The notes under the pieces were generated by a model. It made no database searches, was not told the DNA's origin, and was given only the letters and a program-made list of their open reading frames with translations. Source: Sambucus nigra (lineage: Eukaryota > Streptophyta > Magnoliopsida > Dipsacales > Adoxaceae). From it: DNA of 64,000 bases. Location of the stretch: positions 270,305,111-270,369,110 of the forward strand of contig OX422219.1 of NCBI GenBank assembly GCA_949130495.1. The letters are read 5' to 3'. The position numbers and the translations under genes are program-made. Each line of letters begins with the position of its first letter. The stretch's first letter is position 1. This document shows, piece after piece, positions 11,154 to 23,387 of the stretch.

Positions 11154-13141
11154 TGAAGCCCTTATACTTTTGACTCACTTGAGTCTATATTGTATAAGTG
11201 CTCATCTAGTTTTGAAATTGTGACAAAATTATGTCCTCCCTAGAAATCAAAGAACCTCAGAAATTGGTTTGCTACTTCATCTCTCTATCTTGTAGTGATC
11301 AAGAACAAATTGCCAACACTCACACACCGTAGAATTTATTTAATACATATCATACTGCATAATAATGTGTATACATATGTTGAGTGTGTTTAAATCCCTA
11401 AGTTGGAATTTTAATAATTTTTTGGGATTTTATAAACACTTTTTAAATAAGGTTTTCTTAATTAAAACTTGATTTATAAGTTTTTGTGGTCAATCTGTAA
11501 ATATACTTTGTTGGGTATATTGGCCTAATGTTACCTTGGGTAGAATCCGAAAGCGGAGTAAACCTTAGGGTGTGGTTTTAATTACTTTAAGACGCGCGTT
11601 TCATATCCTTTATTTGGCCAACACCTGTCTTCATCTGATTGGTTGAGATTGTGTTTCTTTACTGAGTTATAAATGCGTATGTTCTTAACCCTTGGATCAT
11701 TGGTTATCGACGATCTGCATGTTGTCTTGGTGAATCCCAGTACAACATTTTAAACCAATTAGGTATCGTTTAAGCACCGCGTTCTTAGAACCCTTCGATC
11801 AAAGTCAATTTAACTTGACTTAATCGTGGCCCTTGCTTTTGATCCAGTCTCTCGAACCTTCTCTTCACACTATAAAAGGAACCCTAATCTCAGACTTCGA
11901 AGACTTTTGCCATTTTCATTTTCTGAGAAATAGAGAGAGAAGAGAGAAACCAGAGAGAGAGAGAGAGTTAGAAACCCTAACCTTGTTCGTCAAAACCTCT
12001 TCAATCCAAAATCAAACACTTCTTCAAAACTCCTTCGTAGCCAAAACACTACCCTAAGTGTTCTTGAGTGTTTGAGAGTTTGAGTTGAGTTTGTAATTGT
12101 TGCTGTAACCTCTTGTTCGTTAGATCTTGTTTTCAACTTAAACTATTACTTAGATATACTTTCTGATTTCATAGAAATTTCAGATATGAGTTATTCATGT
12201 TACATTACACTTAGTTTCATTCTTTATTTCTCATCTTGAGAAATATATTGTTGATTATTTTCTATAAAACATTTTATTACTTTGAAATCAACAATAAATG
12301 CTTTCTGTTTCTAGTTCTTGTAAAACTAAACCTTTGACCTAGTTTGGAATCACACTTGGAGGTTTTCAATCTCGAAAAACTTTTCTAAATTCTGAGATTG
12401 ATTAAGACATTGTCTGTCTTCTTAGCAAGGTATCCGTGGATTCTGGGATTGATTTAAAGGTCAAATAAGGTTCAAAGTTTTGTAAGAAGAAAGAAAAAGA
12501 TAAGTTCACAGCATATAGTGTTACTGTAATTTGTTAGGACTGTTTGTACTTAATAAGTGTGTGTGTGGGTGCATGCATGTGTTAGAGAGCACCTCCACAA
12601 ACACTTTCACCCTACAACACGAAAAGTGTTGGTAATAAGATCTTGTGAACAAGAGTCGACGTAAAGTGCTGGAACAAATCAGAAGTTAACAAACTGGGAG
12701 AACTACATCTACAATCAGAACTGAAGAGAAGTTATAAGGACACCAGAGGGTACATTCCTAAACTTATATAGGTCTGAGTTGTTTGCATGTTAGTTATATA
12801 GTTTGTAACTCATAAATTTGTTTTAGTGAATTTTTCATTTTACTCCGTAGAGGGAGTCGTGGATGTTTCCTCAATTGGTGAGGTATTACCACTTAAAAAC
12901 ATCGTGAACATAATCTTTCTACATCTCCTCATCTCATTCTTGGTTGTGCTGAGTTTAAGTTTTTTAAATTACTTTATAAACCTGTTATTCAAATTTTGAA
13001 TAGATCTCGTACATACTGATTTGTTAAACACATCTTGTGTTCAAATAGTTTGGTTTTTACGAAAAGAGTTTCTTAAAAAAACAGATCGAAGTTACTTAAA
13101 TAGTTTATTTTTAATAAACGGCTTTAGTAACATATTTTTCA
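11154..13141 (+). repeat. 3' LTR of the copia element (about 1988 bp)
   Basis: The start is set by the polypurine tract and TGAA. The end is set at TTTTCA (13136-13141), because the next base begins an in-frame Tat polyprotein and TTCA mirrors the TGAA start. It contains a TATA box at 11871, a (GA)-rich leader at 11931-11966, an AATAAA-like signal near 12292 and no convincing coding sequence. The end point is inferred from the junction, since the 5' LTR is not in the window for comparison. Confidence 0.8.
11871..11877 (+). promoter_or_regulatory. TATA box of the copia 3' LTR
   Basis: TATAAAA within the LTR, about 720 bases from its start and followed about 60 bases later by a GA-rich untranslated stretch. 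This suits the U3/R transition of a long copia LTR. Confidence 0.6.
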
Positions 13142-14406
13142 GAAGTTATGGGGAAAACTGTCCCCCTCTCACTCCTCGACAACGGATCAACTTTAAATGT
13201 TTGCCCATTAAGAACCCTCAATTGTATGGGATTGAAAGTGTGCGACCTTGCTCCAACCTCGGCTGCCGTACGTGCCTACAATAACACCCTTCGAGAAGTA
13301 ATGGGATCTATCAATCTTGTAATAGGGATTTACCCTATAAGTCCTATTGTTAAATTCCAAGTTATCGATATCCCAACCTATTTTAATCTGCTGCTTGGAC
13401 GACCATAACTCCACAACATCAAAGGGGTGTCTTTTCCCTTCATCAAAAATTTAAATTCTTTGCCAATGGACAAGTTATAACCATCTTGGGAGACAGTGAT
13501 AACATCGAGAATGCAAGAACCAGTAATCCGTTACTTGAGATACAACACGGGGTGAACGATATGCTGCTATCTGGCTTCCAAGTCGAACCACTCTTACTCC
13601 CAGCAGGAGATGACTTCAAAGATAGGGTTTGTCAAGAATATGATCCCCATGAAAACGTCAATGTAATCCAAATGTTCAAGAACATGCACTTCATGCCCGG
13701 ACTGGGGATAGGGAAAAGATAATAAGGGATAACTGAACCTATTGTGTTGAATGAGGCCTTTCCTTCCCGTGGCTTGGGCTATCAACCATCAGAAGAAAAA
13801 CTCAGATTGATCCGTCAGCCTTGACTGAAGAGAAAGTTAGAATGCGCCAGAACTATCTCAGGAGATTCCCTAAATGGAAGATTCATCAAAGAGGGTGAAG
13901 ATTACTTTTTTCGTGGCTTCCATAAACTTTGCTATGACCATGTAGACTAGATGATGAAACCAGGAATGGAGATCACTTTTCAAGACAGCTACCCATGGGA
14001 TGAAAGTTCCCAACACTGTGTACAACCACTCACTGAAGAGACCATAGCTGATATCAAGGATTTTAAGGATGACAACTCTGAGGATTCTTTCAACTTACAG
14101 ACAATGAGGCTGTCACTTTACATGATTCACTCAGGGACTACATCAGATGCAGATGCACCTCTTCTCAACTGGCATGCTGTACCCGTGCCACATGCTGATA
14201 TTCAACCTAACCCTGATGTTTATCCCCTTTCCCCTTTAGATGTTTCCTCTCACTCTGATGTAATTGAGACCTCCTTTGATGAGGTTGTCAGTGTCATTTT
14301 TCTTACCAATGAAATAAATGAAGATTTTGAGTATTTTGCTATGCCTTACATTAATTGCCTTGATTCTAATCATACTCTTGATGATGATGACTTTGAAAAT
14401 GAATAA
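13142..14406 (+). pseudogene. Tat1 protease, G-patch-like segment and linker
   Basis: It begins abruptly after the copia LTR with EVMGKTVPLSLLDNGSTLN. The retropepsin site here is D-N-G rather than D-T/S-G, as is common in the Tat lineage. The FNLLLGRP motif closes the protease near 13400. After a frame change comes FMPGLGIGK (near 13690-13720), a G-patch-like glycine motif seen in Tat polyproteins, then RGLGYQPSEE. A long acidic linker follows (13951-14406; DDDDFENE at the end). At least two frame changes and several stops are present. No gag is visible, because it lies beyond the copia insertion. Confidence 0.85.
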
Positions 14407-14504
14407 ACTTAACTGATCTAAATAAGGTTAATAAAAAATAACATAACCGCGTTTAAGTTAATGAAAATGAAACTGTTGTTATTAATCTCGATTCTAGTAG
14501 CCAA

Positions 14505-15929
14505 ATGTGCAAGATTAGGATAGGGACTACCCTTTATGAGCACGATCACACGCAACTCAAAGAACTACTGAAGGAATTCGTGGATGTCTTTGCATGGTCC
14601 TACAATGATATGACCGGCATTGATTTGGAGATAGCACAGAGTGAGATTCTAACTTTCCCAGAATGTAAACCAGTCAAACAGAAGCTCCGAAAGCTCCGCA
14701 CTGAATGGTCACTCAAAGTAAAAGAAGAAGTAGTCAAGTAATTAAACATGGGCTTCATTCGAGTAATTGGATATCCCACATGTCTAGCCAATATCGTACC
14801 TGTGTCGAAATCAGGAGGGAAGGTCCGCATGTGTGTCGACTACCGAGACTTGAACAAGGCCTCTCCGAAGGATGATTACCCGCTGCCCAACATTGATATA
14901 ATTGTGGAAAACACAACCAGTCATGCTCTCAAGTTATTCATTGATGGGTTTACCTGATATAACCAGATAAGGATGCACCCTGATCATCAAGAGAAAACCG
15001 CATTCATCACCCCTTGGGGAACCTTTTGCTACACTGTCATGCCATTTTGTCTAAAAACGTAGGGGACCTATCAAAGGGCTTACACAACCATTCTGCATAA
15101 CCTGATACACAAGGAAGTCGAGGTCTATATAGATGACATGATTATCAAGTCCAAGACTAGAGAAGGTCTTGTTCCCGCTCTCCAGAAATTCTTTGAACGA
15201 TTGTGACAGTACCAAATGCGGCTTAACCCATAGAAATGTGTCTTCGACATTACCAAAGGAAAACTCTTGGTATTCATGGTCAGTCAGAAAGAAATAGAGG
15301 CAGATCCTGCTAAGATGAAAACTATACTTGAGATGCCACCTCCCCGAATGGAGAAAGAAGTCTGAGGATTCCTTGGGAAATTACAGTTCATTAGTCGATT
15401 CATCAGGAAATTGACTTCCATCTATGAGCCCATCTTCAAAATCCTCTGAAAAGATTCAACCAAAGTTTGGAATAAAGCTTACCAAGAAGCCTTCGAGATA
15501 ATTAAGCAATACCTAACCCGACCTTCGGTGCTCATGCCACTGAAACCTAGTCTTCCCTTACTCTTATACCTAACCATGACCAATACTACGACTGAGGATT
15601 TGCTAGCCCAATACCTTGAAGAAACCCGTAAAGAGAAAGCCATCTACTATGCTAGTAAAAAATTAGCCGATTATGAAGTTAACTACACCGCCTTAGAAAA
15701 AGCATGTGTCACTCTTTTTCGGGTTACCCAAAACTTATAGCACTATATTATTGCCTTCCCCATCAGACTCATATCCCGAATGGATCCCATTAAGTATCTA
15801 CTCAAGAAGCCCACCCTATCCAGCCGAATGGCCCATTGGTTGATGCTTCTAGCCGAGTTTGATATCACCTATGTTATACAGAAAGCCATGAAAGGAAGAG
15901 CCATCTCTGAATACCTTGTTGACTACTAG
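14505..15929 (+). pseudogene. Tat1 reverse transcriptase and RNase H
   Basis: Essentially one frame with scattered stops. Visible are FAWSYNDMTGID at the start, then VRMCVDYRDLNKASPKDDYPLPNID (near 14824-14900) and the catalytic YIDD at 15126-15137. LGKLQFISRFI follows in the connection. RNase H is degraded at its N-terminus, keeps IYYASKKLADYEVNYTALEK and ends with VIQKAMKGRAISEYL. The order and the KASPKDDYPLP motif are typical of Tat rather than of chromoviruses. Several stops sit at codons one C-to-T step from Arg, Gln or Trp. Confidence 0.9.
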
Positions 15930-16430
15930 ATGGAAGAAGCCGATGTCTGGATTTTTGAATTCCCAGATGAGAATATCCTTTGTGCCTCCTAAGAAGATCT
16001 TCGATGGAAAATGTTCTTTGATGGCGCTGCCAACAAAAAATGATATGGCATTGGAATCCTCCTAATTTCCCCTAATGACTCCCATACTCCCATTGCCATC
16101 AAATTGGATTTCCCCTACACTAACAACATGACTGAATACGAGGCGTGCACATTAGGCCTTAAAGTTTCCCTCAAGAAAGGAATCTGATACCTCGATGCCT
16201 ATGGGGATTCATCCCTCATCATCGATCAAGTACTCAAGAAATGGAAAGTCAAGGACGAGAAACTCTTACCCTTCCATGCCCACCTTGAAGAACTAACTTA
16301 CCAATAATAAGAAATCACCTTCCACTACCTGCCCCAAGAGAAAAACAACCTAGCTGATGCCCTTGCCACCTTAGCCTCCATGATTGACATGCCTGAAGGA
16401 ATAACCATGGCCCCTTTCCTGGTCTAAAAA
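15930..16430 (+). pseudogene. Tat1 second (archaeal-type) RNase H
   Basis: In frame after the first RNase H. KMFFDGAANKK gives the first catalytic Asp, NMTEYEACTLGLKVSL the Glu, and YGDSSLIIDQV the second Asp. NNLADALATLAS closes the domain. A second RNase H of this kind next to the first is diagnostic of the Tat lineage. Single stop codons occur in the middle (for example after ANKK), but the domain is complete. Confidence 0.88.
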
Positions 16431-16479
16431 TAAGACAAACCAACCCACTGCTACCACATCGAGCTCAGCACGGAGGAAG

Positions 16480-17740
16480 AACCCAAAATAGCCGATTGCT
16501 GGTACTATGATATTTGTTGCCTCCTCAAACACGGTAAGTGTCCCCACAGATCTGATAAGAAAGACCGATCAACTCTCCGCAGACTAGCCGCCCAGGATTG
16601 TCTGTGATAAAGCACTGTTTAAGAGAAACTTCGATGGAACCCATTTACACTGCATCGCGGGGGATGACATTAAAGAAATGATGCATAAAATCCATAGGGG
16701 GAATGGAGACTCCACATGAACGACCATATGCTCACCAAAAAGATCATCCGATAAGGTTACTACTAGACTACCATGGTTAGGGACTACATAGCCTATGTTC
16801 GAAGATGTCTTAAATGCCAATAGTTCTCCAACCTACAACACTTGCCTCCGCGAGAATTGTATAACATGACCTCTCCCTATCCGTTTTCCACACGGGGCAT
16901 CAAAATTATTGGGAAAGTTACACCGAAAGCATCCAATGGGCATGAGTTCATACTAGTCTCTATTGACTACTTCACCAAATGGGTTGAAGCCAAGTCATAC
17001 GCAGATCTGAGTGCCAAGAAAGTGGATAAATTCATAAAAAAAATGTCATTTATCGATATAGGGTCCCACATGAGCTGGTATCAGACAACGGGATACACTT
17101 TGAAGAAGAAGTTACGGAGGTGGTCAACGAGTATGGAATTCAAAGACACGAATCCTCTCCATACCAATCTCAAACTAACGGGGCGGTCGAGCAATCAATA
17201 AGAATCTTAAAGCTATCATCAGTAAAATGATTGAGAGTTGTCGAGATTGGAGCGACATGATCCCTTACGCCCTCTGGGGCTATCGTACTTTAGTACGAAC
17301 CTCTCCTGGGGATACTCCTTACTCTCTAGTCTATGGCATGCAGGAAGTCCTACCCGTGGAGCTAGAAATCCCTTCACTGCACGTCATGCTTGAAAGAAAA
17401 GTCAATGTGGAAGACTGGCACCAAAGCCGTCTTAACGAGCTTCCCCTCTTGGAAGAAGGGAGACTGAAAGATCTATATCACATACAAGGGTACCATTATC
17501 GTATAGCGTGATCATTTAATAAGAGAGTCAAATATCACAATGTCCAAGAAGGGGACTTATCCCTCAAAGAAATAATAGATCCCATCTGGGACCCCAGAGG
17601 GAAATTTAAGCCCAATTAGAGCGACCCATACATAGTAAATAAGATCCTGTTAGGTGGTGCCGCTATGCTTACTAACCTTTATGGAGAAGAAATTGCGCAT
17701 CCAATAAACCTGGACTGTCTCAAGAAATTCTACCCCTAGT
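16480..17740 (+). pseudogene. Tat1 integrase
   Basis: The zinc-binding end (CLKCQ, near 16813) precedes the core with the first catalytic Asp in ILVSIDYFTKWVEA (near 16955). The second Asp (VSDNGIHF) and the Glu (NGAVEQSI) are readable only in another frame from about 17070 to 17215, so the core carries indels. From 17227 the frame resumes with WSDMIPYALWGYRT and SPGDTPYSLVYG, and ends near CLKKFYP. It faces an antisense gene whose end lies about 500 bases downstream. Confidence 0.88.
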
Positions 17741-18245
17741 CTGAAATCTCAGTGTACTACGACTCTTCTCATCTCCCTTCTATTCTAAAAAAAATCTCTG
17801 CATTTCCTCCTACCCAGAACTACATGAGCCTGATCCTCTAAAAACATTTTCAAAAATGAATTTCAAAATTTTTCAACACCCTCAGAGGTACGTAGACAGC
17901 TCATCCCTTCACATGAGGGCGACCCCCTTCTTTTCACAAAATACTATCCTTTTCTTATCCCCTAGAACGACAGATCATTTTAACATGTACATGAAAAAGG
18001 ACTATATATGCCGTAGCAATGGGTATAGATAGTTCAAAATGCAAAATGTCATCAAAAGGCACAACTAGATGATCAAAAACTTATTTATTTCATTATTCAA
18101 AATTTCGGTACAATTACATCGGCGTAAGGAGTCAAATGACTTCCCTCGCCATCCTACACCTACCTTACCAAAAAAAAACCACTACTCCTAAACAACCCAC
18201 ACAATACAAACAACCACACACACCATACAAAAAGATTCACAAAGT
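17741..18245. other. Spacer between Tat1 integrase and the convergent antisense gene
   Basis: No credible coding sequence. It holds a stretch resembling the short 3' tail of Tat polyproteins (near 17890-17930, GTACGTAGACAGC) and an AC-rich run near 18180-18240. Confidence 0.5.
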
Positions 18246-19512
18246 CTACCCATAGCTTCCAGAAGAACTGCCTCCATCTCCCACATCTTGGGGTCCCCAA
18301 ACCTCCCCTGACTGGAGGGAATGCCGCTGGCGCTCAATTGAGCGATAAGCCCAAACAAGCCTCAGAAAAAGCACAATAACTCCCTCCAAAGTATCAAAGA
18401 AGGAAATCCACCTTTGATAGGTATCCGCAATCAACATCTTGGTAACTACTCTCCTCCATAACCATTTCACATAGTCCCCTGAGACATGCCAAACTTGCCC
18501 AATAAATTGAGAGGGATGAGTCGATGGACGTCGACTCTCCCACAAAGAGCCCAGTTGCATGCGCACATGCTCCGTCAGGTCCTCCACAAGAAAGAAATCC
18601 AGTGTCCGCAGTGGCATAATTTGCTCCCAACCATATTGACACAGAAGCCGCCAAGGAAAGTAGAAATAGGTCTTCCCGAGGCCAACTAATCGGATGTACT
18701 GATACTCTCCGAGCTCCTGAATGGGCAATCTCCCCACCATGGCACAAACCAGCGCCAACCTAAATCTCTATGCTATACAAACCAATTCCCCTAAATCTCA
18801 ATGTCCAGGACTACACCTATGAAATTGCGTGAACCTCCACCAAGTGATACTCAGGTGGACGCACCATGCAGAATCTCTCAAACAACCACATAAACAACAT
18901 CACGAGGCTCCCTCTTAGAAAGTCATAACGACCCTCCCGCTAGGCATCTAGGCCATTCAAGGTCTCCGCCAGTATCACCGCCGCAGGATTACGATGGTAC
19001 GACATCCAAGAATTGATAACAGCTAGTTGGGGGTCCACCAGCGTCTCCCCAATCACCAACATAACTTTTAAAATAAGGCCTAGGATGACAGCCCGGCATA
19101 TCCAGCATCACCCATGTCCTCCAAATGCATGGGCTGCAACATCGTTGGAAGGGAAATCATTCCCCCGGTAACTAATGGCCTGGCCGCTGAAGGCGAAATA
19201 TCAAGAAGTCTAGACAATAATTCCCCGCGAGAATGGGAAAACTCAGGCAGAGCCGCAACAACGTTGGAATTTATCCCCAGTATGGCAGAAAATTCCTCGT
19301 AGGTAGGACAAATCTCATCCAAACCGAAGCGGAAGACATGATCCTAGGGACCAAAACTCGATAGCCGCCATTATCATATTCCACTCATTGGGCCGGTTAT
19401 GCCACAAAGAGACTCGCCGCATATGGAAAGCCTAATAATCAACATTGTAAGAACACATTGCTCCCAAGGCTTCGAGGTAGTTGGTGAACTCCATGCTACC
19501 AGGGAGAGCCAT
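18246..19512 (-). pseudogene. Tat1 antisense gene 1 (plant-mobile-domain-like / DUF7745-type)
   Basis: Protein gene running opposite to the retrotransposon. The start is Met at 19512 (MALPGSMEFTNYLEALG), about 90 bases downstream of a TATA box. The family signature is visible: WHNRPNEWN, then FRFGLDEICPTYEEFSAILG, SLPTML, and later a C-terminal stretch with RMQLGSLW and VWHVSGDYVKWL. Such proteins resemble the plant mobile domain and occur on the antisense strand of Tat elements such as Grande and Ogre; their function is not established. There is one stop near 19430, a 1-base shift near 19340-19350, and further breaks between 19080 and 18760. Confidence 0.8.
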
Positions 19513-19598
19513 CATGTAAAACAAATAGATAATAAGAAAGTAAGAATATGAAAAAGAAAGAAAATGAAAGTGTGAGGAGGAAAGCCCCATTCATACCC

Positions 19599-19607
19599 CT
19601 ATTTATA
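19599..19607 (-). promoter_or_regulatory. TATA box for antisense gene 1
   Basis: The minus strand reads TATAAATAG about 90 bases upstream of the Met at 19512. The surrounding 14 bases CCTATTTATACTTG (plus strand, 19598-19611) recur exactly at 49712-49725 in Tat2. Confidence 0.65.
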
Positions 19608-19612
19608 CTTGA

Positions 19613-20559
19613 AAACTCTCAAGCAAGGACAAGAAACCCTACAGAAATCGGAGTAAAACTTTCCCCACCAAGTACCAAGTAATTGAAGAAAGTGAAATCA
19701 AAGCCTTGGATTGATTTTGCTAGACTGATATGCCGATAGGCAGAACAGGGGTCATGCCGATGGGTAACCCCCTATTTTGGGAAATTTCCCTTCTTCCTCT
19801 TTTGTCACAATAAAAAAACCAACAAAAATAATTTTATCTTATGGAAATTCTGAATTTTCTTTATACTTATTCTTTTATTAATCTCATTTTAAATAAAATC
19901 CTTCTCAAATAATTTTCAATTTCTTTTTACGGTCTTAGTAGCAAAGTAAAAAGAGCATGTGCATTAATCACTAAACAAAGAAAATTAACAAAAACTTCAT
20001 TCTTCATTTGTATATATTTTGTTGTATTACATTGATAGATTGTAGGAAAAGCAAAAACAGAAAAACAACAGAACTCAGCCCGAGCCCAATTTTCATTTTC
20101 TTTCTCCCTTTCTCTCATTCTCTCCCTTTCTTCTTTATCTTCTCTCTCTCTTTAGGGTCCCCTATCCCTGTAGCATGCCATCTTCCCCGTGCGGAGAGAC
20201 AATATGCCACCACTTTTAGAGCTCAACCCTTCCCCAGACGAGGCAGACGACACCAACTAATAAGGGTTCGGAACTACCTCATGAATATGAGAAGTCATCA
20301 AAGATATCTAGTCCTTGATGTCCTTCAGCCAAGTGGTCGAAACACTGATATGCTGCAAGGAAGAATGGAAAAGATCAAATCAGTCAAGCATGAGGAAAAA
20401 GAAAGAAATCAAGGAAATCAAAAAAGACATATCGCAGGTCGAAGGACCTCCTCCGTCATGCCCAACTCCTCCGGGTCCATTGCATGAGGACGATGTTATA
20501 AGTGCACCGACCCCCCATCAGCTCACTGAAGGTTATAACTAGGGAAATGCAATGGCACA
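19613..20559. other. Region between the two Tat1 antisense genes
   Basis: AT-rich and pyrimidine-rich sequence. On the plus strand 20202-20542 has a Lys/Glu-rich frame (KKKEIKEIKKDI) with two early stops, preceded by a long C/T tract. It could be a remnant of a leader and gag start from another Tat copy, or simply 3' sequence of the antisense gene to its right. I do not recognise a domain. Confidence 0.4.
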
Positions 20560-22288
20560 AAAGAAGGCCCTGACGTCGTCGCTGCCACCGCTGACATAGC
20601 AGCACCACCTGCGCTATGAGATGACTCCACCTACCGGCTCAAGCCCACCCTAGGGATAGGCATCGCATCATATATACTAGGGGACATCAGCCAACTCAAG
20701 ATGAAGGCTAGATAGTCGTACATCACTGCCATGTCAATATACAGAGAATATGGCTTTCCCATCATCGTAGACACCCAGACATCCTCAAATATCTCCCATA
20801 CGCACCTCATGAACATAGGGAGCTTCACCGGTGGCACTGCAACCTCGTCCTCTATGATATTTCAGACTACCATCTCCCCAAGATACCAGGAGTAGACGAA
20901 CTCATGCACCAACAGGATCCACATTTACGCATGCCCCCAGTCACCCCAGTGTGCTGAATGGACGCCCCCTAAGGATAAAAGGTCACGCACAAATCCCCAG
21001 AAAAAGTGAAGGATCAGTATTAATAAAATATCATCAAAGCAAAAGAACAATCTCAAGACAAAATAATGATTAGCCGCTCGCTTGTCAGGCCATTTAGGAT
21101 CTGACGCACTCTCTCCAGAGAAAGAGTCTTCTTCCACTGCCAGTTAGACCTCCATCACCGAAAAATTCGGTAGAAGTTCCCCACAAAGTTATCCTTCAAA
21201 GAAATCAGTTGGGTGTTCAACCCAATCCCCTCATAGAACCACGTCTGCAAAGGGCAAGGATCATCATTCAGGAAATAAAAAAGAAGTACATGAATGGAAA
21301 ATGCAAATGCATAAAGGAAAATGTGCAAAGAATACCTCCAAAAGATACGTGGCCCTAGTAAAAGTTGGCTGGAAGCACCGGCTGAATGCATCCAAAGAAT
21401 AATAAAGGGTCTCCAAAGTCAGGCTCCCCAATCAAAGAAGCGGGTGTTCGAAAACACCCTCAGAAATGGCAAAAAACACAAGTGGACGACATCGCCACTC
21501 ATCGCCACCAGAAAACCTCCTAACACCAATAAGATAAACAAGCGGGCCATCTAAGGCACTTGCTGCCCATCATTCTCATCGACCCTCCTCAACAAAATCT
21601 CCCTCAAAGAAGACAAGCGGAGAGAGTCTCCATAAATCACTCTCTTCACATCACTTAAAGTCATCGTCCCCACCTCCGGCGTCACCCTCAACATCCTGTC
21701 CACCTCAATCTTGTCACCCTCGCAGTCGAGCCCCAGAAACTGCTACACATCAATGGAAGTCACCGTCATCTCCCCGAATCCAAAATGGAAGGTGTGGGTA
21801 GTGTCCCACCACCTCTCTCCCAAAGCACATAGAACCGCAGTGGAGCGGGGCATCTCATCTAAAGCAGATGCCAGCCTCCCAAAAAAGCAGTGGACATCAT
21901 CCAATGTACCAGAGGAGGAAGGTGCTCCCAAACGTCATTAATTTATATCATACCACGAGCACAAATAGTCGACATGGAGACGTCAGACTGTCAAGAAATG
22001 AAGAAAACCCTTGTTAGATTTAAGAAATAAAGAAATCTCGTCAAGAAGAGAAAAAAGGAATACCAAGAGTTATGCAATACTTACATAGCCACCAGGGTTC
22101 ACCACCCTAGAAGAGCGATGACATGAAGGCTCGCACAAAAGAGTCTGATCATCCGCCACCAGATCAAACGAGTCAAAAGAGTTCTCTCTACCCAATGCGA
22201 GGGGAACCCTAGCCCTTCACTCTAACCCTGCCCAATCATTGGCACTAAGCCGTTCCATATGGATTACACTGCTAAAGAAGTCAGCCAT
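20560..22288 (-). pseudogene. Tat1 antisense gene 2, plant mobile domain, with introns
   Basis: Starts at Met 22288 (MADFFSSVIHMERLS). The first exon ends at 22085 before GTAAGT. The domain core is clear in the next part: GERWWDTTHTFHFGFGEMTV (about 21805-21748), then FLGL. After a stop it continues with RLFILLVLGGFLVA, VHLCFLPFLR and FFDWGA, matching the mobile-domain core order. An intron with GT...TTTGCAG ends lies at 21335-21245 and joins to TWFYEGIG. Mobile-domain proteins (MAIN/MAIL1 type) act in plant gene silencing, and transposons carry relatives of them. Several stops; the 3' end is not sharply defined. Confidence 0.8.
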
Positions 22289-22350
22289 TTTGGACGTTAG
22301 GATGATTTGCAGACGTGAAGAAGTCAGAAAGCTGTGCAAAATGAGGCCTG

Positions 22351-22360
22351 CCTTTTTATA
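22351..22360 (-). promoter_or_regulatory. TATA box for antisense gene 2
   Basis: The minus strand reads TATAAAAAGG about 65 bases upstream of the Met at 22288. This is a good plant core promoter spacing. Confidence 0.6.
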
Positions 22361-22779
22361 GGATGCTAAGGGTCATGCAGATCGGCAGTCCCCTCCACAC
22401 ACTGATCGACACTAACCCTTCACCTGATCTAGATACCCAAAAAACTGTGCCAATGCCTATTGTCACTCCTCCATTCATGCCAGTCGACACACCCTTTAAA
22501 ATTTCATACAATAAGTCAAAAAAAATACCAAAAAATCCCGAACAAATTCTTGAAAAATTCCTAAAATTGCCAAATCCATTCTAGCACCTTGTTCACCAAG
22601 GAAAACAGTTTTTACACCCCCAGCAGAATTCCATTGAATCATTCTCCCCAACAACGTCTCCAAAATACACTCCAAATTTTCCCAGCTACCAATCCTTGGA
22701 TCATTCACTATTTCCCAATATCCAATGAAGAATAAATCATCCCTAGGGGAGTCCCTAAATTTCTCGAAGGAAAAGTACA

Positions 22780-23295
22780 CCTCTTTCAGGTCAAAATTAA
22801 CCTCGGTCTTGAATCATCACCTCAGTTAGGTCAAAATTGATCTCAGACCTCGGTTATCACATCATATAGGTTAGAATTGACCTTGGTCTTGGATCGTCAC
22901 CCCAGTTAGGTCAGAATTAACCCCGGTCCTCGGCCGTCAATTTTTTTAGGTTAGAATTGACCTCTTCCTTGGATTGTCACCTCAGTTAGATCAGAATTGA
23001 CCTCGATCTTTGGTAGTCACCTCAGTTAGGTCAGAATTGACCTCAGTCCTCGGTTGTCATATTAGATTGGTTAGAATTGACCTTGGTCTTGGATCGTAAC
23101 CTCAGTTAGGTCAGAATTGACCTAGGTCCTTAGCCGTCACCTCTTTTAGGTTAGAATTGACCTCGGTCTTGGATCGTCACCTTAGTTAGGTCATAATTGA
23201 CCTTAATCTTAGATTGTCACCTCAATTAGGTCATAATTAACCTTGGTCCTCGGTCGTTACCTCCTTTAGGTTAGAATTGACCCCGACCCTCTGAA
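22780..23295. repeat. Minisatellite of Tat1 3' region, unit about 43 bp
   Basis: Around a dozen degenerate copies of a unit built on TTAGGTCAGAATTGACCTC followed by GGTCTTGGATCGTCACC. Copies differ by substitutions and small indels. Tat elements are known for such fast-changing tandem repeats in the 3' untranslated region. Confidence 0.9.
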
Positions 23296-23387
23296 TCGGT
23301 CATCCACATCCCATAGTTCCACATAACTGACCTCCCTCCATCATGTGGTGTCTATTCGATGGCCTTAAGTTATTCCAAGCTCACCTG

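Larger units (their letters stand above)
8095..13141 (+). mobile_element. SIRE/Maximus-like Ty1/copia element, 5' part displaced by Tekay-A
   Basis: Integrase precedes reverse transcriptase and RNase H, which is the copia order. The YVDDIIFG box and the MGELQFFLGLQ motif suit the SIRE/Maximus lineage. The 5' LTR, gag and protease are missing because Tekay-A inserted in the pre-integrase region; they should resume left of the window. The 3' LTR (11154-13141) has TGAA...TTCA ends. Immediately after it, at 13142, an interrupted Tat polyprotein resumes in frame, which shows that this copia element inserted into a Tat element. There are several nonsense codons and one frameshift. Confidence 0.9.

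Noticed and set aside
10918..11178. Possible envelope-like frame after copia pol
   Set aside because: On the minus strand, short, without a transmembrane or signal segment, and overlapping the polypurine tract.
11833..12057. Open frame of about 74 codons with an Arg/Glu-rich stretch
   Set aside because: It spans the TATA box and GA-rich leader of the copia LTR. The charged stretch comes from the GA repeat.
22780..23295. CRISPR-like regular repeats
   Set aside because: Unit and spacer both vary, repeats are degenerate and contiguous, and the context is a plant retrotransposon. This is a minisatellite.
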